Origin: Chalara sp. BL73
Lineage: Eukaryota; Ascomycota; Leotiomycetes; Helotiales
Direction of reading: 5' to 3'
Length of the DNA stretch: 64,000 nt
Assembly (NCBI GenBank): GCA_918026815.1
Contig: CAKJVC010000073.1
Location: forward strand, 124,001 to 188,000
A model generated the notes under the pieces. That model saw only the letters and a program-made list of their open reading frames with translations. It had not been told where the DNA came from and did not search any database. Shown one piece after another: positions 30,851 to 40,800 of the stretch (position 1 is its first letter; each line of letters starts with the position of its first letter). The translations under genes were made by a program, and so were the position numbers.

Positions 30851-31600
30851 TCAAGAATATGTTGAGATGTCCCATAGATTAATCGTCAGTTGCTTTAGGG
30901 CCTCAAGTCGGGATAGTTCAACCTGGAGATCCGGATGGGGGGCAAATGAAACATCTTCAAGCGTGACCGGTTCTCGCAGCCAGACCCCCGACAGAGTCTT
31001 GACCCTGCCAAGCTGGACGTTGATCGAGGTCCACTTACTATGCTGGTCGACACCGCGCTGCTTACCAAAGACGAGATCTAGAATGAGGCTGATAAACGTA
31101 CTTCCTTGGCTCTCGTAATCAGTGATAGCGAATCCGAGCGTTAACGGAACCTGGTGTCGGTAAAAGGACAAGCCTGGTATATTTGGGATCTGACCCCTCA
31201 CCTGTATCGGGAAGACGGGAACGAGCCCGTCAGGAACATTAGAAAATGATAAAGTGTGGTCGTGCGCAGGGCGAACGAGGACGCATGTGAGAGGTGCGGT
31301 ACACAGCACAAACAGCGTGTTAAGTTCTATCCATGAAGCTGTCGATATAGTTAGTGAGCAAAGCCGACAAGAATAGTCTCCATCTATATACCTTGCACAC
31401 TAGCATCTAAGATGACTTCTTCAGCAGTGCCCCTCATGCCATTGACCAGGCCAGCATATGTGTTAGTGTTTTGTTGGAGCATAATGGGCATACCCTTTGT
31501 AAAGGCAAAGAAGCCAGGCCCCTTTAGATACCCTTCTTCACCGACGTGGTATATCATCCTGAGCAGCGTGAGAGGATCCAAATTCGTGCCCGTTGGTGCA
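30851..31600 (-). pseudogene. PIF1-type helicase C-terminal fragment
   Basis: Two pieces. About 31384-31600 contains LRMIYHVGEEGYLKGPGFF, GMPIMLQQNTN and GLVNGMRGTAEEV, the motif typical of PIF1/Helitron helicases (G-x-P-V-M-L...GLxNGxxG). About 30851-31309 contains VPLTLGFAITDYESQGSTF, the motif VI region (normally A-x-T-x-H-K-S-Q-G), then LGRVKTLSGVWLREPV. A gap or intron lies between 31310 and 31383. Walker A and B regions are absent, so this is a C-terminal fragment complementary in content to the N-terminal fragment at 19794-21140. Confidence 0.78.
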
Positions 31601-31830
31601 TCATGCCTGGCGGGAAAGAGGTAGAGCGGCTCTACCAAGAGTCTTGCGAGTTTGAAGCTTTCTACACTCAGACTTGTGTTGGCCCCAATCAGCTTTCTGG
31701 CATAGTTGACTGCAGTATAATGTAGGCTTAGAGATGCTTCGTCGTAAGCTGGGGCATCTAGGCATCTTGTGCATCTGTTCGTGGTAGGCCGCCGACAACG
31801 AGGGCAGGTGCTAGATGCCGTCTTTGATCC
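31601..31830 (-). pseudogene. MYND zinc-finger gene fragment
   Basis: Cys pairs CPRCRRPTTNRCTRC in one frame, followed in the next frame by YCSQLCQKADWGQHKSEC, together giving the C-x2-C...C-x2-C...YC-x3-C...H-x3-C order of a MYND finger. The tail CRKLQTRKTLGRAAL resembles the segment after MYND in fungal proteins. A frameshift lies between the halves, and the gene stops where helicase sequence begins, so it is a captured or juxtaposed fragment. Confidence 0.65.
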
Positions 31831-32187
31831 GTCGTCCGCCAGTTGATGCCGAAATCACTCACCCATATTCCACTTCTCTAGTCAAGATGGGTTCACTTGC
31901 TAAAGCTCCCGCCGTTCCTTCAGCCAGAGCGCTGTGAGATGGCGAAGAATGGGGAAGAGTGCTGGCAAGTTCTGCGCCCCGCGCTGTGTCTGCCTTGCGA
32001 CCGAACTTTTAGCAGTTCTGTGGGCTGCAACAGCACCTTAATTCACCAGCTCGTGATCTAGTTTATAAGTGTGATCCGTGCGATCGGACATTTTACCCTC
32101 AGAGCCCTGAATCAGGGCCTGCCAACCTGTCCACTCAATGCATCCTCGTCATATACTTACTTAATCCACTCATCACAAAATGACGTA
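31831..32187. other. Intergenic
   Basis: No gene recognised; ends at the TA dinucleotide of the next MITE. Confidence 0.4.
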
Positions 32188-32846
32188 ACTTACCTGATGG
32201 GCAAGTGGAACAGACAAGCGAGTGAAACAACGCGGTTTTACCGCCAAAAACGCGCTTTTTCAAAACGTATTATTGCAAGTACCATTTTACTAAAATTCTT
32301 GAAACTTAATATACAACAACTCAATTGTGATTTGTATATATAATTAAAGTTTAGGACTAATACAATTTATAATTATTAAAAAATATTTAAAAACGAAATT
32401 ACAAGGATTATTTTATTTCTATATACTTATAATACTAAAACCTTCGAAACTTGAAAATTTGTTTGTTTATATACTTGAAATATTATATATTAAGTTTTAA
32501 GAATTTTAATAAAATAGTACTTGGAATAGCACGGTTTGAAAAAGCGCGTTTTTTTGCGGTAAAATGTAACTGCAAGCGGCACGCTCGGCCCATGGCCAGC
32601 CACAGGCTCACAGCTACAGCACAGTTAAAAGATATAAGGAACAGCTAGAGCTCTCTGAAGGCAAGCTTGAGTTTTCCTGTTAGACTTACAGGCATACTTC
32701 TGATATCAATACATCACTGTTGCAACTACAGCGCTCGTCACGTGTTCTCACCTGTTATATTGCAATCCTTCCTGCTGCCCTCTTTCTGTTACATAAAACC
32801 GCGTTGTTTCACTCGCCTGTCTGTTCCACTTGCCTATCGGGTACGT
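32188..32846. mobile_element. MITE of about 425 bp split by a solo LTR
   Basis: TA flanks (32186-32187 and 32847-32848). Left TIR starts ACTTACCTGATGGGCAAGTG; the right TIR, inverted, starts ACGTACCCGATAGGCAAGTG. Inverted similarity then runs through GCGCTTTTTCAAA and deep into the AT-rich core. Without the LTR and its duplication it is about 425 bp, one base from the size of the element at 53512-53935. No ORF. Confidence 0.87.
32565..32793. repeat. Solo LTR nested in MITE
   Basis: 229 bp, TGTAACTGCAAGC...TTTCTGTTACA, with perfect 5-bp duplication TAAAA (32560-32564 and 32794-32798). Its removal restores the MITE's inverted symmetry. Confidence 0.9.
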
Positions 32847-32922
32847 TATTCTGAAAGAAAACTTTGAAAGGAGGTGATTGGTTGTTGTTGGCGGCGAGGC
32901 TCCGCTTCGTACTACATAGTAC

Positions 32923-33130
32923 TGTTCAAATAGAAAGGGTCACGTGGCCTTCAGAGAATATAGGGCAAACGAGTATCAATTGCTGAAGGTTGTAGAACCT
33001 AAACTACAGGAGAGAATCCCTCTACTTATAGAGGTGTGATACCCACATGTCAACACACTGATGCCTACAAGTGCCTACTGGTGCCTACAATAGACTTTAG
33101 GCATGGTCCTTAGAGCTAACCTGCTCAACA
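32923..33130 (-). repeat. Copia 3' LTR
   Basis: 208 bp, TGTTCAAATAGAAA...CTGCTCAACA on the + strand. Follows the pol stop region on the minus strand. Confidence 0.95.
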
Positions 33131-33139
33131 CCACTCCTT

Positions 33140-36100
33140 CTAAGGATCCATCTCTAGCGATACCATCCCTAATCCCTCACGATGCTTCTCGAATTTGACT
33201 CTTTTTAGGCTTTTTGTAAGGATATCGGCTGTGTTTTCTTTTGACTTGATATAGCACAGCTTGATCCTGCCGCTCGCTAGGTGATCCCTTATAAAATAAT
33301 GGCGTATGTCGATATGCTTAGTACGAGCGCTGTATTGAGCGTTTTTCGCCAGATCTAGTGCTCCATTACTATCCATATAAATAGGAATAGTACTCGTTTC
33401 TATCCTTAAATCTTTAAAAAACTGCTGTAGCCACAGTGCTTCTTTTACTGAGTTCCCTACAGCTACATACTCGGCTTTTACGGTACTGTTGGCAACCGTT
33501 TTTTGCTTTGCAGAGCTCTATATTACAGCACTTTCGGCCATTATCACTACCTGGCCGCTTGTCGATTTTCTATCGGCTTCGTCACCTGCCCAGTCAGAAT
33601 CGCTGTAAGTGCGTAAAGTACTACTTGTTGGCTTGTATAGAATACTCCAGTTCGCTGTATTTTTAAAGTACTTTAAAACTACTTTTTGCGCTTTGTGATG
33701 CTTGACTAAAGGAGTATAATTGAATCTCCTTAAATATGACACTGCCTGAGCGATATCAGGCCTTGTTCCTAGGGCAGGCCAGCCTAAAGCACTTTCAATT
33801 TCCTGATATAGTTGCCTGTCAAACAGTTCTGACTTTCCACTCAGCTTTTCATACATTAGCTTGTCAATTCCTTTGCAGTCGCTTAAGCTATATTTCCTAA
33901 TGATTTTCTGCACATAAGTTTCTTGATTAATGAAAATCGATCCGTCAGGCAAGTAATGTATTTCTATGCCTACCAATTTCCGCACTTTGCCCATATCAAC
34001 TATATTGAACCGTTTTGCCAGCTTTTCTTTCAATACGCTGATTTCATTTATTCTAGGCCCTACAATAAGTAGATCATCGACGTACACAGCGATAACAATA
34101 GGCCAATTGTCGTCAGTTGATGCCTTGATAAAAATAGAAAGATCGCATGCAGATGCTTTATATCCTTGACTTAATAGAAAGTTGTAAAGTACTTCGTACT
34201 ATACTCTAGGTGCCTGTTTCAGCCCATATAGGCTCTTTTTGAGCTTCAGAATAATATCAAGCTTGTCTGACTCTTTTAGGCCCATTCCTTTTACAGGCAA
34301 TAAGTTTAGCCTTTCCGGGGGCTCCATCCAGATTTCTTTCTTCAGGTCACCGTACAGAAATGCTGTTTCTACATTCATTTGCTCTGTTTTAAGTTTGTTG
34401 CGTGCTGCAAAAGCCAATAGGATCTTTACGCTAGCCAACTTTGCTACTAGTGCGTAGGTTTCGAAATAGTCACGGCCATATTTCTGAGTAAATCCTTTGG
34501 CCACTAATCGAGCTTTAAACCGTCTATTTGCTTTGATTTCGAATACCCATTTGCAGTCGACTGTTTTGCTATAGAATTTGGAGTTTCTATAGTACTTCTT
34601 CCAAGTTTTGTTTTTTAAAAAACACTTCATTTCTTGATGTGCAGCTTTAAGCCACTCCTTGCTTTAAGGACTATCTATAGCTTTTTGCCAGTTTCTAGGC
34701 TCTACTATTTCTGGCATTTCGATAGCCATATAGCTTTCGTAGGCTTTGTTTTGTGTACTAGGTCCGTTTTCAAAGTCGTTTTCTTCATTTTCTTCAGCAC
34801 TTTCAGTAGTGCTATCAGCGTTCTCTGATTCCGAGTTATAGAGTGTTTGGTCCTCTGTATCGGCCACAATCCAGTTTCCTCTGATTTCATTTGCCTCGTC
34901 GTACGAAGCGTTTTCTAGTTCTGGGTCATAAACACTTCCTTCCCAGGGTTCCGCGCTAGGATCATTGAGCGGCTCCTGATTGGCTGCATCCTTTCGGTTA
35001 GCGGCTAGACCTTCCTGATCAGGAATAGGCTCTATTCTCTCAATAGGGGTTTCGACAAAATAATGATATCCTTTAAACGTTCTAATGTACGTTTTTCCAG
35101 GTATGTTTTTATTTACAACTACATGATTGCTAGAAAACTCCCTTTTTTGTACTGGGTCATAAATAAAGTATCCTAAGCCTGAATAGCTTATTAGAATCCC
35201 CTTGAAGCCTCTAAGCAATAGCTTGTCTACGCCCTTTTCTTTAGGGATCGTTACAGTAACGTTACTGAACTATACTTTCAAATGCCTGATTTCTGGCTTG
35301 ACTTTCCACTATACCTCGTACGGTGTCATACTTATTGCTGGCTTGTATGACCTGTTCATAGTGTAGAAAAAAGCATTTGCTGCGTCTTCCCAGAACTCTA
35401 AAGGTGCTTCAGCTTCTATAAGCATGCACCTGACGCTTTCTACCCAGGTCTTGTTTAAGCGCTCTAACGGCCCGTTTTGCTCTGGGGTATAGTACGTCGT
35501 ATAGCCTATTATAGTGCCTTTGTTACGGCTCTATTTAGTCAGCTTCGACCTGAACTCAGGTGCTGAATTACATTTTAGCTCTTTGATTTTGCTTTCTGTC
35601 TGAGTCTTATAAATATTTACTATATTCTTTAAATATAGAAAGAATCCTTTCCTGTCAGGCATGCTTCTAAGCTGTTGCATGCCTTTTTCACTCCTTGTAA
35701 GCGTCATCACGTACAGGTTGCCTTGCCGCGAACGCACTTTCGCAGGACCCTATATATCCATATATACTACTCCTGGCCTGATTTCCTTAGCCGATAGTGA
35801 GCTCATATAAGCCCTATGTGCTTTGCCTAGCTGGCAGACTTCTGAACAGGTCTTTTTTGTAGAAGTATTTACTTTTTCCATCCTTTGTACGTGATCTTTT
35901 GTTTTGGCTAAATACCCGTAGTTAATGTGATTGAACTTTTTATGCATCAAACTAAGCTCTTCTTTTTGCTTCGAAGTGGCTATATACATAAATTTATTAC
36001 GATATAGTCGATTTTGCAGCCGAAACAGGCTTTTTTTGTAATCCCGATATACAACCACGCTTTTCTTAGCAGGATGCTGAATAACAGCCAGGTCTTTCTT

Positions 36101-36384
36101 AAACGTAACCCGGGCTCCCTTGTCAGTCAATTGTTGCAGAGATACAATACAATTTGACCCAAATCGCTTCAAATACAATACTTCTGACAGTTCGAGGTCT
36201 ATTGGCCCTTTTTGGCCGACAGTCTGAATAACAACCGAGCCTATTCCTGTTGCTTTTACTATTGTATTGTTTCCAATAGTAATGTAAATAGACTGTATTT
36301 CTCTAAACGTACAAAACGTCGACAAATCACCAGTCATGTAATTACTTGCTCCAGAATCAAGGAACTACTCAAGTGCTTAAGAAT
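33140..36384 (-). pseudogene. Copia pol with nonsense codons only
   Basis: A single frame that stays in register from protease to RNase H. Protease FLDSGASNYMTGD (about 36362-36325), the GAG-pre-integrase part with HKKFNHINYGYLAK, integrase pieces including NSAPEFRSKL and TPEQNGPLERLNK, reverse transcriptase with MNVETAFLYGDL and AVYVDDLLIVG (about 34070-34095), and RNase H with YSDSDWAGDEADRKSTSGQ and KHIDIRHYFIRD. Interruptions inside this span are about eight in-frame stops, nearly all TAG at positions that are Trp in copia relatives, plus one TAA (about 34674). No frameshift is seen, so decay has been by point changes at TpG/CpA. Confidence 0.9.
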
Positions 36385-36402
36385 CACTTATAGGCCTTCT
36401 AG

Positions 36403-37233
36403 CTATATAGCCCACTTTCCGTAGGCTTTTATTCTCTTCTTTTGCTTCTTTGATATCGCTTTGATTCTGGCTATTGCTTGATTTTTGCTTTTTACTCTTT
36501 TTCTTTCCTTTCCTTTAAAAAGAAGCGGATTTTCAATAGTTTTTAAGCAATTCTTAACAAAATGTCTTTTCTCGCCACAGTTGTAACACGTGACATTGCT
36601 TTTGTTTGCGGCTATAGCGTGATGCCTTCCCGTACCACTCTTTGCTTCTTGTTCCTTCAACAAAGCTTTTTTTCCCAAAAGAAGAGTTTTGACTATCTCC
36701 ACATTTCCGCGATGTGTGTTCGCAATAGTCCTGACTGTTGAGTAGTCACGTGGTAAACCTCTCAAAATAGCTCCCGTATAGCTGACGGTACTAATATCGC
36801 CACCATAAGCTTTTAGCTCGCTGACGATTTTTTGAATACGCGTCAAGTACGTTAACATGCTCTTTCCTGATTCCATGCTTGTAAAATCTAGTTGTGCCAG
36901 TAACAGACTTTGTTGATTTGCTGCTTTGCTCTCAAAGTATGCCTTAATAGCATCCCATACCTCCTTAGCTGTTTTGAGAGTACTATAGTCAGGCCACACT
37001 TCTTTGGAGATAATCAACCTCAAAGTATAATAAGCGTTTTTGTATTTGAATTGTTCTTCTTTTTTGGCATCAGTAGCTTGCACCGTTTCGACGTACATCC
37101 ATTCTCTGCGTTAATACAATACCGATTCCGCATCATCCTTCCACGTATAGTAGTTCATGTGCGTAAGCTTAGGAATTTTGATCTCTCCAATAGTAATTGT
37201 ATCAATTTTCCCTATACTGCTTTCAATTGACAT
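36403..37233 (-). pseudogene. Copia gag with one nonsense codon
   Basis: The frame opens at ATG 37233 with MSIESSIGKIDTITIG, reaches a YYTWKDD-type motif, is stopped by TAA at 37111-37113, and continues in the same frame to 36403. A gag-polypeptide segment (KEVWDAIKAYF, LRGLPRDYSTV) is followed by a CCHC knuckle CYNCGEKRHFVKNC at about 36555-36600 and a Lys/Arg-rich tail. Confidence 0.87.
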
Positions 37234-37275
37234 CTTGACTGTCGTGAGTGATCCGTTGTTTTAAGCGCTGTCGAA

Positions 37276-37295
37276 GCTCACCGGGTTTCATAACC
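37276..37295 (-). promoter_or_regulatory. Copia primer-binding site, anticodon-arm-like
   Basis: The 20 nt abutting the 5' LTR read GCTCACCGGGTTTCATAACC on the + strand, i.e. tRNA sense. It has the look of a methionine tRNA 5' half ending in an anticodon loop with CAT. Drosophila copia primes from a half initiator-Met tRNA with the same placement, so a half-tRNA primer is inferred here. Confidence 0.55.
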
Positions 37296-37503
37296 TGTTC
37301 AAATAGAAAAGGTCACGTGGCCTTCAGAGAATATAGAGCAAACGAGTATCAATTGCTGAAAGTTGTAGAACCTAAACTACAGGAGAGAATCCCTCTACTT
37401 ATAGAGGTGTGATACCCACATGTCAACACACTGATGCCTACAGGTGCCTACTGGTGCCTACAATAGACTTTAGGCATGGTCCTTAGAGCTAACCTGCTCA
37501 ACA
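37296..37503 (-). repeat. Copia 5' LTR
   Basis: 208 bp; the same sequence as the other LTR apart from about four G/A differences. Confidence 0.95.
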
Positions 37504-37508
37504 AGTAC

Positions 37509-37842
37509 GCTAGATCGGGGGCTTTCAGCGAATGAGTTGCACCCCAGTCCGTTCGGTCCAGCACACGAAAAGCAATTTCACATGCACCACTTCCTCAACC
37601 TTCCAGTGAAAACGAGGAACCCCTCCCTAAATTGACTGTGCTTGACCGATTTACTGATTATCACGATGAGGGGTCGACCATTACTGTTGTACGGCCTGTG
37701 TGGCGTGTGTGACTTACCTGCGTGCTTGGGTTTGCCTGATCAATATGGCGAAGCCACCATGTCGCTCAAAAGGTTGCGCATTGGCGGAGCCTTACAATTC
37801 TTCCATCCTGCTTCTCGACATATTTGAGCTCCGCTAGCGACT
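37509..37842. other. Flank of copia insertion
   Basis: A short open stretch (LTVLDRFTDYHDEGSTITVV, about 37625-37690) looks coding but is not long enough to identify. Otherwise nothing is supported. Confidence 0.35.
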
Positions 37843-40800
37843 ATGGCCTTGCTCGAGTCGGTCTTCAACCATTTGGTCCTACCGCCCAAGCTGCCCGGAC
37901 ATCGGGATATAGATTTCGAGGTCATTGAACAGAGCATCCTAACTCGCCTCATACGTGCCTGCGACACCTTGGGCCAGCTCACAGGCCAACAATTTAAGGA
38001 AACATGGGCTTCTGTCCGCTATTCCCTTCACATTTGCCTCAATATCAATCCAGGCCGTCTTGAGAAGGCATCGGTGCTACAAGAATTCTACAATCTCCAA
38101 CGAAATGGCCTACTTATCTTATATGTGGTAGAACAGAATGCTGCACTCCTTGTTCGACGTCATATCCAGTAAGTATCACGACTCAAGAAATGATTACCTA
38201 ATTTCCAACTAAGGCATGTAACGTAGTGATAATGTAGATACCGTCATCTTTGAAGTCTTCGAAGCATCAGCCTCTTCTGAAGACGTCCTCGCCGCCGAGA
38301 ATGCACTCCAGTGGGACTTCCCCGGCCGCGCTGTCTCGATACCTTTCAACGAATTCCTCAAGAAAAGTTTCCAGGAGAGTCTTGCTATCTTTCTTGAGCA
38401 GGCGAGCATGGAGTCTCTGAAGCGTTTCGAGGCGCGTTCTGCTAAGGCGAAAATCTCCGTCATCGAGGCCCGGGATACCACCGACCCAGCTCTTATTACG
38501 CAGATGCTGATGCTTTTGCTTGAGGCTGTCGGATCTTTTGTCGAAGTACCCAGGTTAAGAAAGCGAGTGCGAAACGATGTCAATATACAAAATGCAGAGT
38601 TTCCGTGGAGAAGACTGCCGTTCTGGCTCGTTTTCCGCGTCGCCATTCAGCGTCAGCTCTGCCTTGTCCTGAGAAACGAGCCCGGACGAGCCTGCTACAA
38701 GTTCTTCATTTGCACTGTTTTTGCCCAACTTCTTGAAAATTGTACTGGTCAGCTTGCCCCAGAGTTAACAGTAATGCTCAGAGCCAAGTTGTGCCGCCGC
38801 CTTGCGAAGTTGGAAATGGACAAGACTCGGGTTTACTCCGCCGCTGCCGTTTACAACCATTTCTTCGACTCGGTCTGTTCAATGTTGAAGGGAATCATCG
38901 CCAAGTCTACAGTTCAAGTTGAATCAGCTTGGGCACACTTCAAGACAACCATCGCACGACCTATCTCGGCGCTTCCGTCTCGCGCCGATAAGCAGGCTCT
39001 CCACCTTTCCCTTCCAAACAGCGAAACATACCTCTGCAATCTTCTCGCCCTACCTCCCTCACAGCGGAGAGATCCTACATCGCTGCATGTTCCCCCCTCG
39101 GGTGATAGTACCATGGAACAAGTCACGAAGTTTACCGACCGCTACTCCTCCTTGGCCAGATTGGAGAAAAGCATCGAGAAGGAACGGGCATTATCACCTG
39201 AGCCTGTGGTAGACTTCGAAGCTCGTTGTGTACAGTTGGCGAAGTCGATTGTCGACGTGTTCACCGTGGTTGGAGATGTCTATGACTCTAATCCAAAGCA
39301 AACGAGCATCTTGATCTTAAATCTATTTGACCTCTGGGTTTAAACGGATAAGTGTGCTATACGAGCCTGCCCCCTTTTCTGTGACTACGCCCCAGCATTC
39401 AGCCCTGAGCTGCTGGATGTTCTGCACCTTCTTACGTTATTAAGCATGCAACGCCTCCAAAACATCCAGAGCCATTTCCGGAGCAAACGTGGCAATTGTC
39501 GGTTTGCCCACAAAACGATTTTCAGCGAACCTGATGGGAACTGCTTCGCTGCGCGATATGTAGAACAGTGTGCTCCGCTGCGCAGACTGCAGGAACGGAT
39601 CGAGAAAGCATCAAGCAAGTCGCGCGGAAACAAGGAATCCGAATGGAACAACGCTTGCCGTAAATACGACGACCTTAGCCGGGAAATAAAGAGCGGCGTC
39701 TGTGTTTGCACGACCAATTATAACGGATCTCGTAACGTTAAAGGGTGCACAAAGTGCTGGCGTTAGCGCTGCCGGAAAAAAATGAAAATCGGTATCCACG
39801 AAAACTTCTTTCCCAAAAATGGTGCTTAAAGAGCGGCAGTAGTACTAGAGCTCGGAATTCCCAGCTTTTTATCGGCATACCGAAACGTTACATTTAGGAT
39901 ATTCAGCGAACTGGGGCACCCGAGCAAGCCCGGTAGCTCTTCGCCACCAGCCATGCTCCTGAAAAAATACTCCTAGCTTCAGCGCTATATCATATCAACC
40001 GTGGATGGTGTCTCGCTTGCGTCAGCAAAGAAATCTTTTCTCCAGACCCATTTCAAAAAGTTCAAAATGAAGGTTGATTTCTCTGATATTCTCTTGCCGC
40101 TGGGACTAGACTTTGCATACTACGATACTAAGTCTGGAGTATGGCTGAGAAATCTTAACAAGCAATTGTCATTTCAACACCTTTGTGGAATCCATGTTCC
40201 GCGCAGTCTACAAGCCTCAGTCATTGGATCGCCGATACATCTCGCTTTTTACAACGATAGGCCGTCATCCTACGAGATCATTGCTAGTCAAACTAGGTGT
40301 CCGTCAGACATTTCCGTTCACGAATTCATGAGCTATCAAAAATTGCTTTCTGGGAAAACTCGTCGGTGGCTGACTATGCTAGTAGAGTTAAGGGCCTTAA
40401 ACCTAAACTTCAACGCCGAAGATACTATGCTTATTTTCAATCATCTCGCCGTGCAAGCAAAGCCGGCACACAATGAAGCCGACTTTTTGCGAGACGCTCA
40501 CGTCGTTTTCCGGGATCTATCTTTTTGCCAGCGTTTGATAGAACAGATCGATAACCGTTTTCGCAATATAACTACCAACTGGCGCGAGATGCATTGTATA
40601 GAGATGCTTATTACGCTCAGCTTTCGACTGTTTAGCTTGACATCAGGCCGAGATCGTCAATCCGCGGAAAAGCTGCTTAAGGCCGCGCGTGAGTCAACTT
40701 TACAATAGATTTCCCACTTTCGTGACGAGGTTAGGAATGCAGCCGAGGCTGACGCAGCAGAGAGGGCGGCAAAGTACGGTTTCTGGGCCGCTCTGTTTTG

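Larger units (their letters stand above)
32923..37503 (-). mobile_element. Ty1/copia retrotransposon, RIP-type lesions
   Basis: 4581 bp with LTRs of 208 bp each (32923-33130 and 37296-37503) and the 5-bp duplication AGTAC (32918-32922 and 37504-37508). The LTRs differ at about four sites, all G/A transitions. gag and pol are on the minus strand; integrase precedes RT, which defines copia. Full length but not coding-competent. Confidence 0.95.

Noticed and set aside
23401..37233. Possible nuclear reassignment of TAG to Trp, suggested by TAG at Trp sites in Ty3 and copia
   Set aside because: Undamaged genes here (MDM38, HET) use TGG for Trp and end at ordinary stops, and the TpG-to-TpA context is explained by RIP.
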